DNA of 64,000 bases from NCBI GenBank assembly GCA_028289345.1, contig JANQQL010000010.1:186001-250000 (forward strand). The letters run 5' to 3'. This DNA is from Planctomycetota bacterium (lineage in GTDB: Bacteria; Planctomycetota; B15-G4; SIAN01). The position numbers and the translations under genes were made by a program. The notes below the pieces were generated by a model, which saw only the letters and a list, made by a program, of their open reading frames with translations, had not been told where the DNA came from and searched no databases. How positions within the stretch are numbered: position 1 is the stretch's first letter; the number at the start of each line of letters is the position of its first letter. Below, in pieces: positions 9,734 to 19,344 of this stretch.

Positions 9734-10825
9734 TCAATCGCCGGCCTGAATCCGGCGCAGCAATTCAGCGAATCTGGGATCGGCGATGAGCGGCGCCGCG
9801 ACCCGGTCCGCCATCATCTCGTATCCCGCAGTCGTGAAGTGCACAGAATCCGCGAAGTATTCGTCCGTCCCGGGAATCTCCAGCTCTCCGCCCACCACCA
9901 GGGCTCCGGCCTGTCGCGCCGCCGTTCGAGCGGCTTGGTTGTAGGCCGCGTAGGCCTCGAAGAGATTCTCGCGGGTCAGGTACGGCATGTGCATGAAGCT
10001 ATTGGTGAAGTTCTCTCGTTGAGATCCGATCGACTGCTCGATTCGCGGCTTGATCGAGTAAGTAACCAAAACGATCAGCTCCGCGACCTCCTGGGCATCG
10101 CGAATGAGGACGCCCATTCGCCGGCCAAAGTCACTCGCAAGTTCCGAAAGGTTGACGTCCAACTTCCCGACTTCCTCGTGACCAAGTTTCTGGCGAGTAT
10201 GATGCCGGTAGTTCTTCTTGACCAATCGCCAGAGAAGGGAAACCCGCTCGAGAGAGTCGATCTCCCGATCTTCCTCGAGTCCTTGTTGGCGGGCCAGGGG
10301 CCGCGTGTCCTTCACCAGATCTGAAGTGGCGTGATAGATCACGATCACGTCCGGCATCACTTCGCGCAACCGATGGTGAAGACTGATCCGAGAGTCCTCG
10401 ACGCACGCTCCAGGAAAGGCAGCATTCACGTGATCGAACTCGACCGCTTCGGCAAGAGGATCGAGCGCCAGCCGGTGCAGCAACCGCGACGGCCAGGTGT
10501 CCTCTGTCGTTGCCGCCGACACGGACAACGTCGTGGAGGCGCCCAGAAACGCGAACCGAATCACGCCCTTCGGTTTTGGGACTTCCACTTCCGGGCTTCG
10601 AAAGCCTCTCGAGTCGAAGGTCACTTCGCAGGTTCTGGCAATCAGAGTCGAGCTTCCGGGAATCCCCCGCAGGATGTCCACTTCTGGGTGTGGCTCAAAG
10701 ACATCGTAGATGTCCAGCGTCGCCCCGTATTTCCAGCGCCCTCGGACTCGAACGAGCCCTTCGGCACTCAATGCGAGCAGCAGCAAGATGCCGGCACTGG
10801 CCCACAGCTTCTGACGATGATTCAT
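9734..10825 (-). CDS. SGNH/GDSL-type hydrolase, membrane anchored
   Basis: 363 residues. One N-terminal hydrophobic helix (about 8-22) serves as anchor or signal. The SGNH fold is marked by FLGASTT (93-99, candidate nucleophile Ser97), a central block containing IYHATSD in place of the usual GxND, and a C-terminal DSVHFT (catalytic Asp/His). Related proteins act as esterases or O-acetyl hydrolases on cell-surface glycans. Immediately upstream of the GT-C glycosyltransferase, which supports a role in envelope polysaccharide modification (inference). No strong Shine-Dalgarno is visible before the ATG at 10825. Confidence 0.8.
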   Translation of the reverse strand: MNHRQKLWASAGILLLLALSAEGLVRVRGRWKYGATLDIYDVFEPHPEVDILRGIPGSSTLIARTCEVTFDSRGFRSPEVEVPKPKGVIRFAFLGASTTLSVSAATTEDTWPSRLLHRLALDPLAEAVEFDHVNAAFPGACVEDSRISLHHRLREVMPDVIVIYHATSDLVKDTRPLARQQGLEEDREIDSLERVSLLWRLVKKNYRHHTRQKLGHEEVGKLDVNLSELASDFGRRMGVLIRDAQEVAELIVLVTYSIKPRIEQSIGSQRENFTNSFMHMPYLTRENLFEAYAAYNQAARTAARQAGALVVGGELEIPGTDEYFADSVHFTTAGYEMMADRVAAPLIADPRFAELLRRIQAGD

Positions 10826-10923
10826 CGACGGAGCGCCAGGACGTTGCAGGGCCGCTCTCTCGTGCCGAGTGGATCCGTCACGGGAGCCAACAAGAAGGAC
10901 CGGTCACTAGGCATGGCCTTCAC

Positions 10924-12660
10924 TCAACGATTGAACGGAACCTCGCTGATCCAACGAAACCCGCGAGTCGTGAGCCGAAATCCATCCTCGGTCTCCGGCT
11001 CGGTCCCCCCATCCTTCGCCAATGCGCGCAACTGCGGGAGCTCTTGTCTCACGTGTTCGTACAGGGGAATGCCAGCCAGAAACACAATCAGTGCGAGCTT
11101 TCCGAGAAACTGAAGGACTCGCAAAGACTTCCAGGGGTACGGCGGTCCAAGCTCCACGGGTGCCGCGGGCCGATTCCACAACAACAGATTCGACAGACGC
11201 CTCAGCTCCGGCAAGAGGAGGTACCCCGCCATGGCCACGATGTGAAGCGAGTACTGCTTGACGGGAACGTCGTAGCAGAGATTCATCATTGCGACATTGA
11301 CCATCACCGCGAAGACGACGAAGGCACCGGCAGTCGTCGTCCGCCGAAACAACAACAGAACTCCCCCCAACAGCTCGCAAGCTCCCGCGAAACGCGTGTA
11401 GGCTTGGGAAGTGCCCATGAATGTCCACAGCAACCCCATCGGAGAGGAATCACCGTAGGTCTGCTCGAGGCGGGCGCCTCCCGGCGGGGAGAACTGATTG
11501 CCGGTCACCCCCAGCTTGGCCAATCCGTACCCAATCATGATGCTGGCGACCACGTAGCGAAGGTAGGAGCGCAGCCAGTCCTTGGTGATCCGATAGTCTG
11601 TCGCCCGACGGTCGACCAGGGACCAAACCCCCGCCACGATCGCCGCCCCGGCGAAACAGAGCAGCAGCTTGATGTACGCGTAGGTGGTGTCTCCACTGCC
11701 ATTGGGGCCGACCATCTCCCCTTCGATCTCAAACACCTTGGCCCCCGTCCATCGAACGAGAGAATCCGCTCCTTCCTGATAGGCAGCGACGGCAGGCTGA
11801 GCAAACTCGGGAGTGATCGAGGGAAGCGGCTGGGGCAAGTTGTATAGCAGCCAGTACAACATCGAAAACCGGAACGCGAATTTCGTCATCGCACCGAGTT
11901 TCGGCTTTTCTGTTTCGCGACCATCGACCTTGGATTCCGACGTTGGCGAGCCCCCTCTCTGCGACAGCGCGAACAACAAGCACGCAACCAGGGCGAGTAG
12001 CAGCCAAGGGGAGAAGAACGGCTGGACTGGGGCTTCCTCAGCCACCGCCATCGCGTCCATCATTGCCGGGGTCATCCACGAGGTCGAGGCGACTTCCTCG
12101 CCCACCACTTCCAGAGACGCATCATCGACCCAAGCCTTCCCGGGACCAATGACGAACATGCCAACGTTGAGCCTGGTCGCGTTGTCCGACACATCGAGGA
12201 CGATGTCGAAGTACTCCCAGTCCTCGGCCTGAATCGGCCGGTCCTGCATGTTGTCGAAGGCTCCCATCCCTTCGGTCCGGTCCACACGAAACCAAAGTTG
12301 CACGCGGGTGGCTGCCGTCAGCTCCGCCGTCCGCACCGCCGCACGAAAACGAACCCGCTGCCCTTGCATCGGCGTCGCGTCCAAGCTCTGCATCAAATTG
12401 GTGAACTCGTTGGACCCCTCGGAACAGTCCAAGAATGCCGACGTTTCCCCCTCCATCGGATCGGTGGGATCAAGCAACGCGGCTTGTTCGCCAGCGGGTC
12501 TGGCAACGAAACGCCATTCGGAGGGGACACCCGATTCCTCGGCGGCCTCGAACGAGGGATTGCCGAGTTCGACGACCGCTGGTTCCTGTGCCGAGGCCGG
12601 AGCCGACGCGAGCGCCCCTCCGAGGACTGCCAAGACCGCGTGGCGGATCTGAAATCCCAT
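10924..12660 (-). CDS. DoxX-like multi-pass membrane protein with exported N-terminal domain
   Basis: 578 residues. Signal peptide (IRHAVLAVLGGALASAPASAQ), then an exported beta-rich domain of carbohydrate-binding type (LGNPSFEAAEESGVPSEW ... VDDASLEVVG, to about residue 190), then about eight membrane helices. The helix block containing RYVVASIMIGYGLAKL and RFAGACELLGGVLLLF resembles DoxX/SURF4-type quinone-associated membrane proteins. The ATG at 12660 is preferred over one 36 nt upstream because AAGGGAG lies 8 nt before it and the signal peptide starts there. Role unknown; the N-terminal domain is reminiscent of glycan-binding modules but has no diagnostic residues. Confidence 0.75.
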   Translation of the reverse strand: MGFQIRHAVLAVLGGALASAPASAQEPAVVELGNPSFEAAEESGVPSEWRFVARPAGEQAALLDPTDPMEGETSAFLDCSEGSNEFTNLMQSLDATPMQGQRVRFRAAVRTAELTAATRVQLWFRVDRTEGMGAFDNMQDRPIQAEDWEYFDIVLDVSDNATRLNVGMFVIGPGKAWVDDASLEVVGEEVASTSWMTPAMMDAMAVAEEAPVQPFFSPWLLLALVACLLFALSQRGGSPTSESKVDGRETEKPKLGAMTKFAFRFSMLYWLLYNLPQPLPSITPEFAQPAVAAYQEGADSLVRWTGAKVFEIEGEMVGPNGSGDTTYAYIKLLLCFAGAAIVAGVWSLVDRRATDYRITKDWLRSYLRYVVASIMIGYGLAKLGVTGNQFSPPGGARLEQTYGDSSPMGLLWTFMGTSQAYTRFAGACELLGGVLLLFRRTTTAGAFVVFAVMVNVAMMNLCYDVPVKQYSLHIVAMAGYLLLPELRRLSNLLLWNRPAAPVELGPPYPWKSLRVLQFLGKLALIVFLAGIPLYEHVRQELPQLRALAKDGGTEPETEDGFRLTTRGFRWISEVPFNR

Positions 12661-12931
12661 GGTCCGATCTCCCTTCTTCGAGCGACGACTGATCAACCGG
12701 CAGGGACCCCTCTCCGTTCATTAGAACTCCCGACAATCTTCCGAACAAGGAGAGGTCGTTGCGGCGGCAATCGCTCGCTTCCCGGCATTGTCACCCTTTG
12801 CAAACCGGCCCGAGGACGGTAGGACCAACCACTCGAGCGTCTTGCGCCGGCCGGGTCGATGCCGGAAGCTCGTTCCGAAAGTTTCGTGTTGCCGTGCGTT
12901 TCCACCAAGCCATGTCGACGGAGATAGACAC

Positions 12932-13585
12932 ATGAGGTCACGACTTTCCATCGGTCTCTGGGTTCTGATCGCAAGTACCACCGGGACCGCGGCTCGAGCA
13001 ATCGACGTGACCGCGGGCACCAGTGGATCAACCTCGACGACCTCCGTCTCGAATCAGACCCGCGGGGTCGACGTGACCGTTCTCGGAACGTCTTCACTTT
13101 CCGTCGAGTCCCTCACACTGCCGGGAATCGTGTTGGGGCCGGCAACGATCGGCGTCATCGGAGCACGGATCTATGACAGCGCAACGTCGGCCCTCATTGC
13201 ATCGGGCACCGAAACCATTCTCGCCGGCTCGACAGTGACCGTACCGCTTGCGGCAACCCTGTCCCCCGGTCAGTCCTACCGCATTGCGTTCCACCTCGAC
13301 CCGGACGGAGAGGGAATCGTCATTCTCTTGGGCTTGTTCGACCCAGACCCATCGGGCGCGGGTGGATTTCCCTACACCGAGTCGTCGGGCCAACTCCAGA
13401 TCAACGGGGGATTCTCCAGCGGCTCAGACTCGTTCCCTTCCACTTCCCAGAACTCGCTGCCGGCAATCCAGGTGCAGCTTGCATCCAATCCCACCGCGGT
13501 TCCGACCGTCTCGGAAACGGGACTTTTGGTGCTCGTTCTTACCCTTGCTGCCATGGGAGCTTGGCAACTTCGCGTCTCGGCGTAA
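12932..13585 (+). CDS. Exported protein with IPTL-CTERM-type sorting tail
   Basis: 217 residues. Signal peptide (LSIGLWVLIASTTGTAARA), a single beta-rich domain of about 160 residues, and a C-terminus VPTVSETGLLVLVLTLAAMGAWQ followed by basic R, which is the layout of IPTL-CTERM protein-sorting signals (IPTLSEWG, hydrophobic helix, Arg). In known systems such tails are processed by an exosortase/archaeosortase-like enzyme; none is in the window. ATG 12932 is preceded by GGAG at a normal distance; the in-frame sequence upstream has no signal character and is left out. The TAA stop overlaps the first base pairs of a tandem repeat. Confidence 0.72.
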   Translation: MRSRLSIGLWVLIASTTGTAARAIDVTAGTSGSTSTTSVSNQTRGVDVTVLGTSSLSVESLTLPGIVLGPATIGVIGARIYDSATSALIASGTETILAGSTVTVPLAATLSPGQSYRIAFHLDPDGEGIVILLGLFDPDPSGAGGFPYTESSGQLQINGGFSSGSDSFPSTSQNSLPAIQVQLASNPTAVPTVSETGLLVLVLTLAAMGAWQLRVSA

Positions 13586-13631
13586 CCACGGAACCACGGA
13601 ACCACGGAACCACGGAACCACGGAACCACGG
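13584..13631 (+). repeat. Tandem repeat, six copies of an 8-bp unit
   Basis: Six perfect consecutive copies of AACCACGG. The first copy starts inside the TAA stop codon of the IPTL-CTERM gene. A unit of 8 bp is not a multiple of three, so copy-number change would not alter this gene but would alter downstream spacing. Confidence 0.95.
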
Positions 13632-14016
13632 GGAATCCTGACGATCCCAGGCGTCCCTCACCAGCTTGAACGGCTGCCAACCACGCCGTTCTACCGGGTT
13701 CCTTTGCTGCGGCTTCTCGGAGCCGTCACCACGCCGGGGAAGCTCCGGAGGCATCCCCCCCGAATGAACCCCGAACAAGGGGTCTCCGTGCGCACAGCGT
13801 GCTCCCGCCCGCGATTGATCTTTGGGTGACGTTTCGCGGGTTACTTGCCTGATTCACCGTTCTATCCAAAGGGAAGCACTTCCCTCGGGTGAAGCATTGC
13901 TGGACAATGGGTCGGTCGGTCCCACCAATCTCCGCCCTGCGCCAGGTTCTTGTCTTGGCAGACCGTAGGGGCAGAAGACAATGGTTCTGAATCGGTCCCG
14001 ATGAGGAACACATTCA
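13632..14016. other. Intergenic region with one short perfect dyad
   Basis: 385 bp between two plus-strand genes. The only structure I see is GGGAAG-CA-CTTCCC at 13871-13884, a perfect 6-bp inverted repeat that could be an operator half-pair. No T tract follows it. GAGGA just before 14017 is the next gene's ribosome-binding site. Confidence 0.4.
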
Positions 14017-17000
14017 ATGGACGTGATTGCTCGACTCGGCCTGTTTTTGGGATTCTTGATGGTCCTCATCGGCTCCGGCTGCAGCCGGAGCGGCGGCAGT
14101 GGTGGCGGCATGCCCCTTGCGGAATCCGAGTTCCTCATTGCCGACGTTTCCTATGGCCGGCAGGTCGAACAGCCGGACGGAACCAGGACCGTCATCAGTC
14201 CACTGACCACGGTCGAAACCGATCCAGTGACGGGCCAGGCAAACCCAGAGACGGTTCTTCCCCTAGCCTCCGAGGTCGACGTCGAAGAGACCATCTCCTT
14301 GGAGCTCGAACGCAATTTCGTGCCTCCCCTCGTCCCTCGCAACGCAACCCTCGTCGTTCGGCTCAGCCGAGAAGTGGACGAGAGCTCGGTGGTTGGTGAC
14401 GTGGTTGACAGCGAAGGGAACATCGTGACGGATGGAAGCGTGCAAGTACGCACGCGGACCGGCAAAGCGGTGGCGGCGGATGTCTCCGTCCATCAAGGCA
14501 TCGAAATCTGGATTGACCCGGTGACCGAGACCTCCCCCGGCTTTCCCGCCAGCCCACTCACGTTTTCCGCCAACGGCACGCCGATGGCGGATGCCGAGGG
14601 CTCGATGACTCTGTTCCTCGACCCGAGCAAGATTCTTGCGTTGGACGGCACTCCCCTCGGTGCGCGCGAGGATCAACTCGGCACCGATGCCGCGTTCCCG
14701 ATCGCCTTCAACCCCGGCAATCGCGAACTCGACTTCGCAGCGCAACTCGGCATGGTCTCCTCGACCCGCGGCTCCAATGGTTTCCTCCCGGACGTCACCC
14801 CTCCGGGAATCCTCCGGGACCTGGTGGTCACGGGACGCTTGGAGGCGGCCCTCGGTGACACCAGCGACGCGGTTTCGGTGACCATCGCAGGAGCGTCGTT
14901 CGCCACCATGGCCCGCAACGGCGCGGGCGAATGGTCTGGCGCCACATTCGTCGCCCGTCCCGGACAGGTCGACGCCGAGTCGGTTCGCATCGAACGAAAC
15001 ACGTCCGACACGCTGTGGTTCGAGACTTCTCTCGAAGCGCCTCTCCAAGAAGGCGAACGCTACCGATTCCGCCGAGCAGAGCTGTTCGAGCCGGACCCCG
15101 CCTCTCCGATCTTTCCGAACCGATTCGACCCTCACAACCCCGAGAACGACAACAACACCGACTTCTCGAACTTCGTGACCGCCTACAACATCGACGATGA
15201 CGGCAATCGGACCGGGCCTCCCCTGCCGCTGGAGAGCGACGAGATCACCAAGTTTTCCGAACTCGCGGTGAAATTCACCGAACCCATGGACCGGAACTCA
15301 CTGGGACAGTGGGAAAACTTCATGGTCACGGCGGACCCGGATGACGGAACCGAGTGGGTCACCCGACTCGTGTTGAGCGACAACCAACGCGAAGTTCGCA
15401 TTCAACCCGTGTTGGTCGACCAGATCCGCGACCGCTTCGAAGTGGTTGGCTGGGCACCCGCCCTGGAGTTCCCGCTTCAGTTGATCTTGCAGACGATTCC
15501 TGACATCGACTTCCTCCTGGATCAGCTCTCGGGATCCGACGTTCAGGACTTCCTCGACCTCGGCTTCCGGTCGATCACCGACCTGGGAGGAACCCCCCTC
15601 GGTTTCCCGGTCAGCGCGTTCGACCCGGAGAGTCCTCGCGTCCAGTACAAAGCCGGTTTCGTTCCTCGGCTCATGCTTCCCCGTGACGTGGGTGACCTCG
15701 GTCCCCCTCGGACCGCGCGCAACTGGAAGATGTTGGTCCATCGTTTCCGCGGGAGCCCACGAGTCGGAGTGGATCCGGACACGAGAGAACCAGGCATCGT
15801 GTTCCGGGACAAGCGCAATGTGTACTCACCGGCGGCCGAAGTCCACACGCAGCAAAACGGAAGACTTGCCGGGCCCCCGGTGGTCTATGCCACCCGAATC
15901 TTGGACCAGTTCTTTCCTCCCCCAGGCGGCCAGTTCGGCGCGTTCCCCCAGGGCGCCACCACGCCGTTGGTGGCGGGAGATTCGGACCAGCCTCTGCCCC
16001 CGGAGACCCTCCCCTGGGTGCGCAGTCACTACGGAGCAAGGTTTCAACAGGTCTACCGGGATGTGGATGCCTCGCTCGGCAACAGCTTGCAGGGGACTCT
16101 GTTGGATCTGTACCGGCTTTCCTTCGCTCCCATCGGCCGCAATGTGACGAGCGATGTCTACGAGGACATCTCGATTCACGTCGCCCATTCACCGATCCGC
16201 CCCATCACCGAACACAACGGCGCGTCAGCCGTGGAACCGAACTTTGGATTGCACGAGGCGTTTGATTGGGAATCGTACGTGGCAGACGCCCTGTCGCAAG
16301 CGGACGACAGCTATTCCCCAGCCTGCAGGCAGAGGAGTGCAGTGCTGGCTCCGAATGTCTATGAAGGCTCATTGATCACGTGCGTCTTCCCGGGAACTCG
16401 CTGGGAGATTCAACCAAAGAATCTGTACACCCCACCGGGAACCGACTACGTCTACCACCCCTTCCCGGAGTTTGACCGTCCGTTCCATTTCAACAATGGT
16501 GCCTACCCCCGAGAACACAAGAAGATGCGGGCGGACTTCAACGACATGATTCGCGATCTGGGAGGCCCTTCCTCCTATTGGAGAGAGAAGCGCGGCGCGA
16601 CAGATGGCGACTCTCTTCTCGTGGAATACCGGATCCGTCCGCAAGTGACCGGTATCTCCCGGAACAACGGCTTCACGTTCAGCCCCGCGATTCTTCTCAC
16701 GGCCAAGCCCAACTTTCGCGTGTGGAGCATCGGTACGAACAATTCCGACGTGGCCTTCTCACCGGACATCCTGGGTCCTGAACTGCATCCCGATCGAACC
16801 GAGGAGGACATCCGAGCTCGTTGTTCCAACGGCTATGCCGCGGATTACACCTCGAATCCTCCCCGGGGAGGCCCGGATGACTATCGAAGAATCGACTATC
16901 GCCGTGCCAACGGGGACAACTCCCGGTACTTCACCGCATTCGACTATGTCAAAGCGACCACGGTCATCACCTCTCCCTACGTACGCACCGCGGACGATCC

Positions 17001-17241
17001 CATCTACGCGTCGGTGTACTTCGAACCACACCCGGAAGAACAACCTCCTGGGACTCGTGTCGAATTCGAGTTTCGGGGCGCCGAGGACCGACAAGGTTCG
17101 GGAGATTCGAACTTCTCTGGAGCTCCGTCCGATCACAGCGGGCGAACCCATCTTTCTTTTCGCGTGACCCTGCGAAGCGACCGAGAAACGAGGCTCGCAC
17201 CCACCCTGGAAACGGTTGCCATTCCGTATCTCGACGAATAG
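14017..17241 (+). CDS. Large exported lipoprotein-like protein, function unknown
   Basis: 1074 residues. Hydrophobic N-terminus ending LIGSGCSRSGGSGGG: a cysteine in lipobox position (Cys22) followed by a Gly/Ser linker, although the -3 residue is Gly rather than Leu, so lipidation is likely but not certain. The rest is soluble and beta-rich. Two segments (VPPLVPRNATLVVRLSREVD, about 95-115, and FSELAVKFTEPMDRNSLGQW, about 410-430) resemble SbsA-type bacterial Ig-like domains that recognise 'sum of parts' strands in surface proteins. No catalytic motif. ATG with GAGGA upstream. I do not recognise the family beyond this. Confidence 0.7.
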   Translation: MDVIARLGLFLGFLMVLIGSGCSRSGGSGGGMPLAESEFLIADVSYGRQVEQPDGTRTVISPLTTVETDPVTGQANPETVLPLASEVDVEETISLELERNFVPPLVPRNATLVVRLSREVDESSVVGDVVDSEGNIVTDGSVQVRTRTGKAVAADVSVHQGIEIWIDPVTETSPGFPASPLTFSANGTPMADAEGSMTLFLDPSKILALDGTPLGAREDQLGTDAAFPIAFNPGNRELDFAAQLGMVSSTRGSNGFLPDVTPPGILRDLVVTGRLEAALGDTSDAVSVTIAGASFATMARNGAGEWSGATFVARPGQVDAESVRIERNTSDTLWFETSLEAPLQEGERYRFRRAELFEPDPASPIFPNRFDPHNPENDNNTDFSNFVTAYNIDDDGNRTGPPLPLESDEITKFSELAVKFTEPMDRNSLGQWENFMVTADPDDGTEWVTRLVLSDNQREVRIQPVLVDQIRDRFEVVGWAPALEFPLQLILQTIPDIDFLLDQLSGSDVQDFLDLGFRSITDLGGTPLGFPVSAFDPESPRVQYKAGFVPRLMLPRDVGDLGPPRTARNWKMLVHRFRGSPRVGVDPDTREPGIVFRDKRNVYSPAAEVHTQQNGRLAGPPVVYATRILDQFFPPPGGQFGAFPQGATTPLVAGDSDQPLPPETLPWVRSHYGARFQQVYRDVDASLGNSLQGTLLDLYRLSFAPIGRNVTSDVYEDISIHVAHSPIRPITEHNGASAVEPNFGLHEAFDWESYVADALSQADDSYSPACRQRSAVLAPNVYEGSLITCVFPGTRWEIQPKNLYTPPGTDYVYHPFPEFDRPFHFNNGAYPREHKKMRADFNDMIRDLGGPSSYWREKRGATDGDSLLVEYRIRPQVTGISRNNGFTFSPAILLTAKPNFRVWSIGTNNSDVAFSPDILGPELHPDRTEEDIRARCSNGYAADYTSNPPRGGPDDYRRIDYRRANGDNSRYFTAFDYVKATTVITSPYVRTADDPIYASVYFEPHPEEQPPGTRVEFEFRGAEDRQGSGDSNFSGAPSDHSGRTHLSFRVTLRSDRETRLAPTLETVAIPYLDE

Positions 17242-17561
17242 GGACCCGTCGTCACCAACCAGCAATCGCGTTCGCCAACCATTCGGGAAGGGCCCGGATC
17301 CGATCGGCACGAAGCAAAAGCTCGCCTGCTCCCGAGGTGCTGACAAGGTGCAGAAGACCCGAACAGCAAGCGAACTTGACCAGTCTTTCGGACCGAGCAG
17401 CCGCAGCGCAGTTGCCGACCGAGGAATCTCGGACTAGGGGAAATCGAGAGGGTTCTCGTGGACAAATCCACGGCCGAATTGCAGGCTTCATGCTTCGCTT
17501 CCATGACTGTCAACCGGGTCAGCGTGTCTGAAGCCAATCGCCCCTAAGGGAGAGGTCTGTC
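17242..17561. other. Intergenic region, nothing recognised
   Basis: 320 bp between two plus-strand genes. It ends in a good ribosome-binding site (GGGAGAGG) for the gene at 17562. I see no terminator or convincing promoter, and the short open frames look accidental. Confidence 0.4.
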
Positions 17562-19154
17562 ATGAGTCCATGGACTGGATCAGTGTTGTTCTCGCTTCTT
17601 ACCACAATGCCGCTCAGTGACACGCCACCTCGCGAACTTCCCCCAACGACGACGGTCGCCCCGCGCTTCTCGAGTCCCCCTCGCCTTCTTCCTCCGAATC
17701 CGATCGCCCCTTTGGCGACCAAGGCCGTGGTGAGAACCGATGTTCCCACCATCGCCCGCGTTCTGGTGGCCATCAAGGATCGAAACTGGACCGTGACCTC
17801 GGGAGAGTTTCGCCGGCAACACTTGATTCCCCTCGTGGGGTTTCGGGCTGGTGAATGCCATTTCATTCGAGTGATGATCGAGTCCGCTTCGGGAATGGTG
17901 ACCACCAGTCCGGAAACACTCGAGTTCGACGCCGCACCGCTCCCGGCTCATTTCCCATCGATCGACACCACCGTGATGGATCCGACCCGACAGGAGCCGG
18001 GACTCACCATGTTCTGCGCCCAACCTGGCCTGGCTCAGAACCTCGACAATGTGGTGATCATGGTCGACACCACCGGGTCCGTCATCTGGTTCTATGACAA
18101 TCCGGAGTTCCGTCCGTTTCACGTCACCAAAGCTCGTGGCGGCCGGCTGTTGCTGAACGATGGATTGCTCGCTCAAGAAATCGACTTTTGGGGGACGGTC
18201 CATGGCGCCTGGTTTGCCAACCGTCGCTTTCCGGATCTGCGACCACCGGGAGCGATCCCCGTCGACACCGACACCTTTCATCACGAGTTCTTCCAGCTCG
18301 CCGAAGGCTCAGACGCCGACTTCCTCGCACTCAGCACCGAGGCTCGGAACATGGTGGACTACCCAACGGACGTGATCGACATCACTCAAACCGTGGAGAT
18401 GGCCCAAGTCGTCGGCGATGTCATCGTGGAGTTTCGACGCGACGGCACCATCGTCCGCGAGCACTGCTTGCTGGATGTCCTGGACCCATACCGATTGGTG
18501 TACGACTCCCTCGCCGGGTTCTACAACGGGATCTACGGTCCCTCGTTCGACTGGTCCCACGGCAACGCGGTGACTCTCGATCCCTTTGACGGAAACTACG
18601 TGCTCTCCCTGCGCCACCAGGATGCACTCGTCAAACTGGACCGACAGAGTGGGGGTCTCCTGTGGATTCTGGGAGATCCTCGCCGCTGGGTTGCTCCGTG
18701 GAGCGACTCCCTCCTCCGTCCTCTCATGAATCAAGCGGATCCCTTGCGGTGGCCGTTCCACCAACACGCCCCCGCCTTCGTCGGTCCGGGTCGAATCGTC
18801 TTGTTCGACAATGGCAATCACCGAGCCATTCCTCCGGAAACCCCGATGGCTCCGGAAGACTCTTTCTCGCGGGTGGTCGAGTACACCATTGACGAGGAAT
18901 CCCAGACGGTGCGCCAGTCCTGGGACTTCGGAGATGGGTCATGGTTCTCTCAAGCACTTGGAAACACCGATCCCCTCCCGATCACGGGGAACCTCCTGGT
19001 GACCGACGGAGCCCGCTTCCGCCCCGACGGAACGGCCTTCGCTCGGATCTTTGAGGTGACCCACGACGAATCGCCGGAAATCGTCTTCGAGTTTCTCGTC
19101 ACTGACCAGGATCCCGAGGCGAGCTGGACGGTGTACCGGGCGCAAAGGTTCTGA
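17562..19154 (+). CDS. Arylsulfotransferase (ASST)-like propeller protein
   Basis: 530 residues. The C-terminal two thirds match the ASST six-bladed propeller: a His pair at 240-241 (TFHHEFF), WSHGNAV (331-337, His333), SLRHQD with Arg351, FHQHAPAF (His400/His402) and LFDNGNHR. In E. coli ASST the catalytic residues are His252, His356, Arg374 and His436; here the His333 to Arg351 spacing of 18 matches exactly. The family transfers sulfate between phenolic compounds without PAPS, in the periplasm. An N-terminal FN3-like portion (about 50-130) precedes it. The N-terminus has only a weak hydrophobic stretch, so export is uncertain. Whether it is a true sulfotransferase or a non-catalytic relative is open. 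Confidence 0.78.
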   Translation: MSPWTGSVLFSLLTTMPLSDTPPRELPPTTTVAPRFSSPPRLLPPNPIAPLATKAVVRTDVPTIARVLVAIKDRNWTVTSGEFRRQHLIPLVGFRAGECHFIRVMIESASGMVTTSPETLEFDAAPLPAHFPSIDTTVMDPTRQEPGLTMFCAQPGLAQNLDNVVIMVDTTGSVIWFYDNPEFRPFHVTKARGGRLLLNDGLLAQEIDFWGTVHGAWFANRRFPDLRPPGAIPVDTDTFHHEFFQLAEGSDADFLALSTEARNMVDYPTDVIDITQTVEMAQVVGDVIVEFRRDGTIVREHCLLDVLDPYRLVYDSLAGFYNGIYGPSFDWSHGNAVTLDPFDGNYVLSLRHQDALVKLDRQSGGLLWILGDPRRWVAPWSDSLLRPLMNQADPLRWPFHQHAPAFVGPGRIVLFDNGNHRAIPPETPMAPEDSFSRVVEYTIDEESQTVRQSWDFGDGSWFSQALGNTDPLPITGNLLVTDGARFRPDGTAFARIFEVTHDESPEIVFEFLVTDQDPEASWTVYRAQRF

Positions 19155-19297
19155 AACACTCTCAGGAAATCTCTCCCGCGATCGATTCCCAGCTCGGTCA
19201 TGACCGCTCGGAACAACGTCTCGAGCTGACCGTCTGCCACCTCCCATCGCCGGCCGGCCGTCCGCAGGCACCACCCACCACATCCTGACGACTTGTG

Positions 19298-19333
19298 ACG
19301 AAATCCTTCGTGAAACCTGACGAAGAGTTTCGT
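19298..19333 (+). promoter_or_regulatory. Two tandem operator-like palindromes
   Basis: Two copies of ACGAA-N4-TTCGT, at 19298-19311 and 19320-19333, exactly 22 bp apart (two helical turns), ending 11 bp before the next start codon. The same stretch reads TGAAAC-N14-CGTA, like an ECF (SigW-type) promoter with a spacer two bases short. No known regulator can be assigned. Confidence 0.5.
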
Positions 19334-19344
19334 AAATCGGCGCC

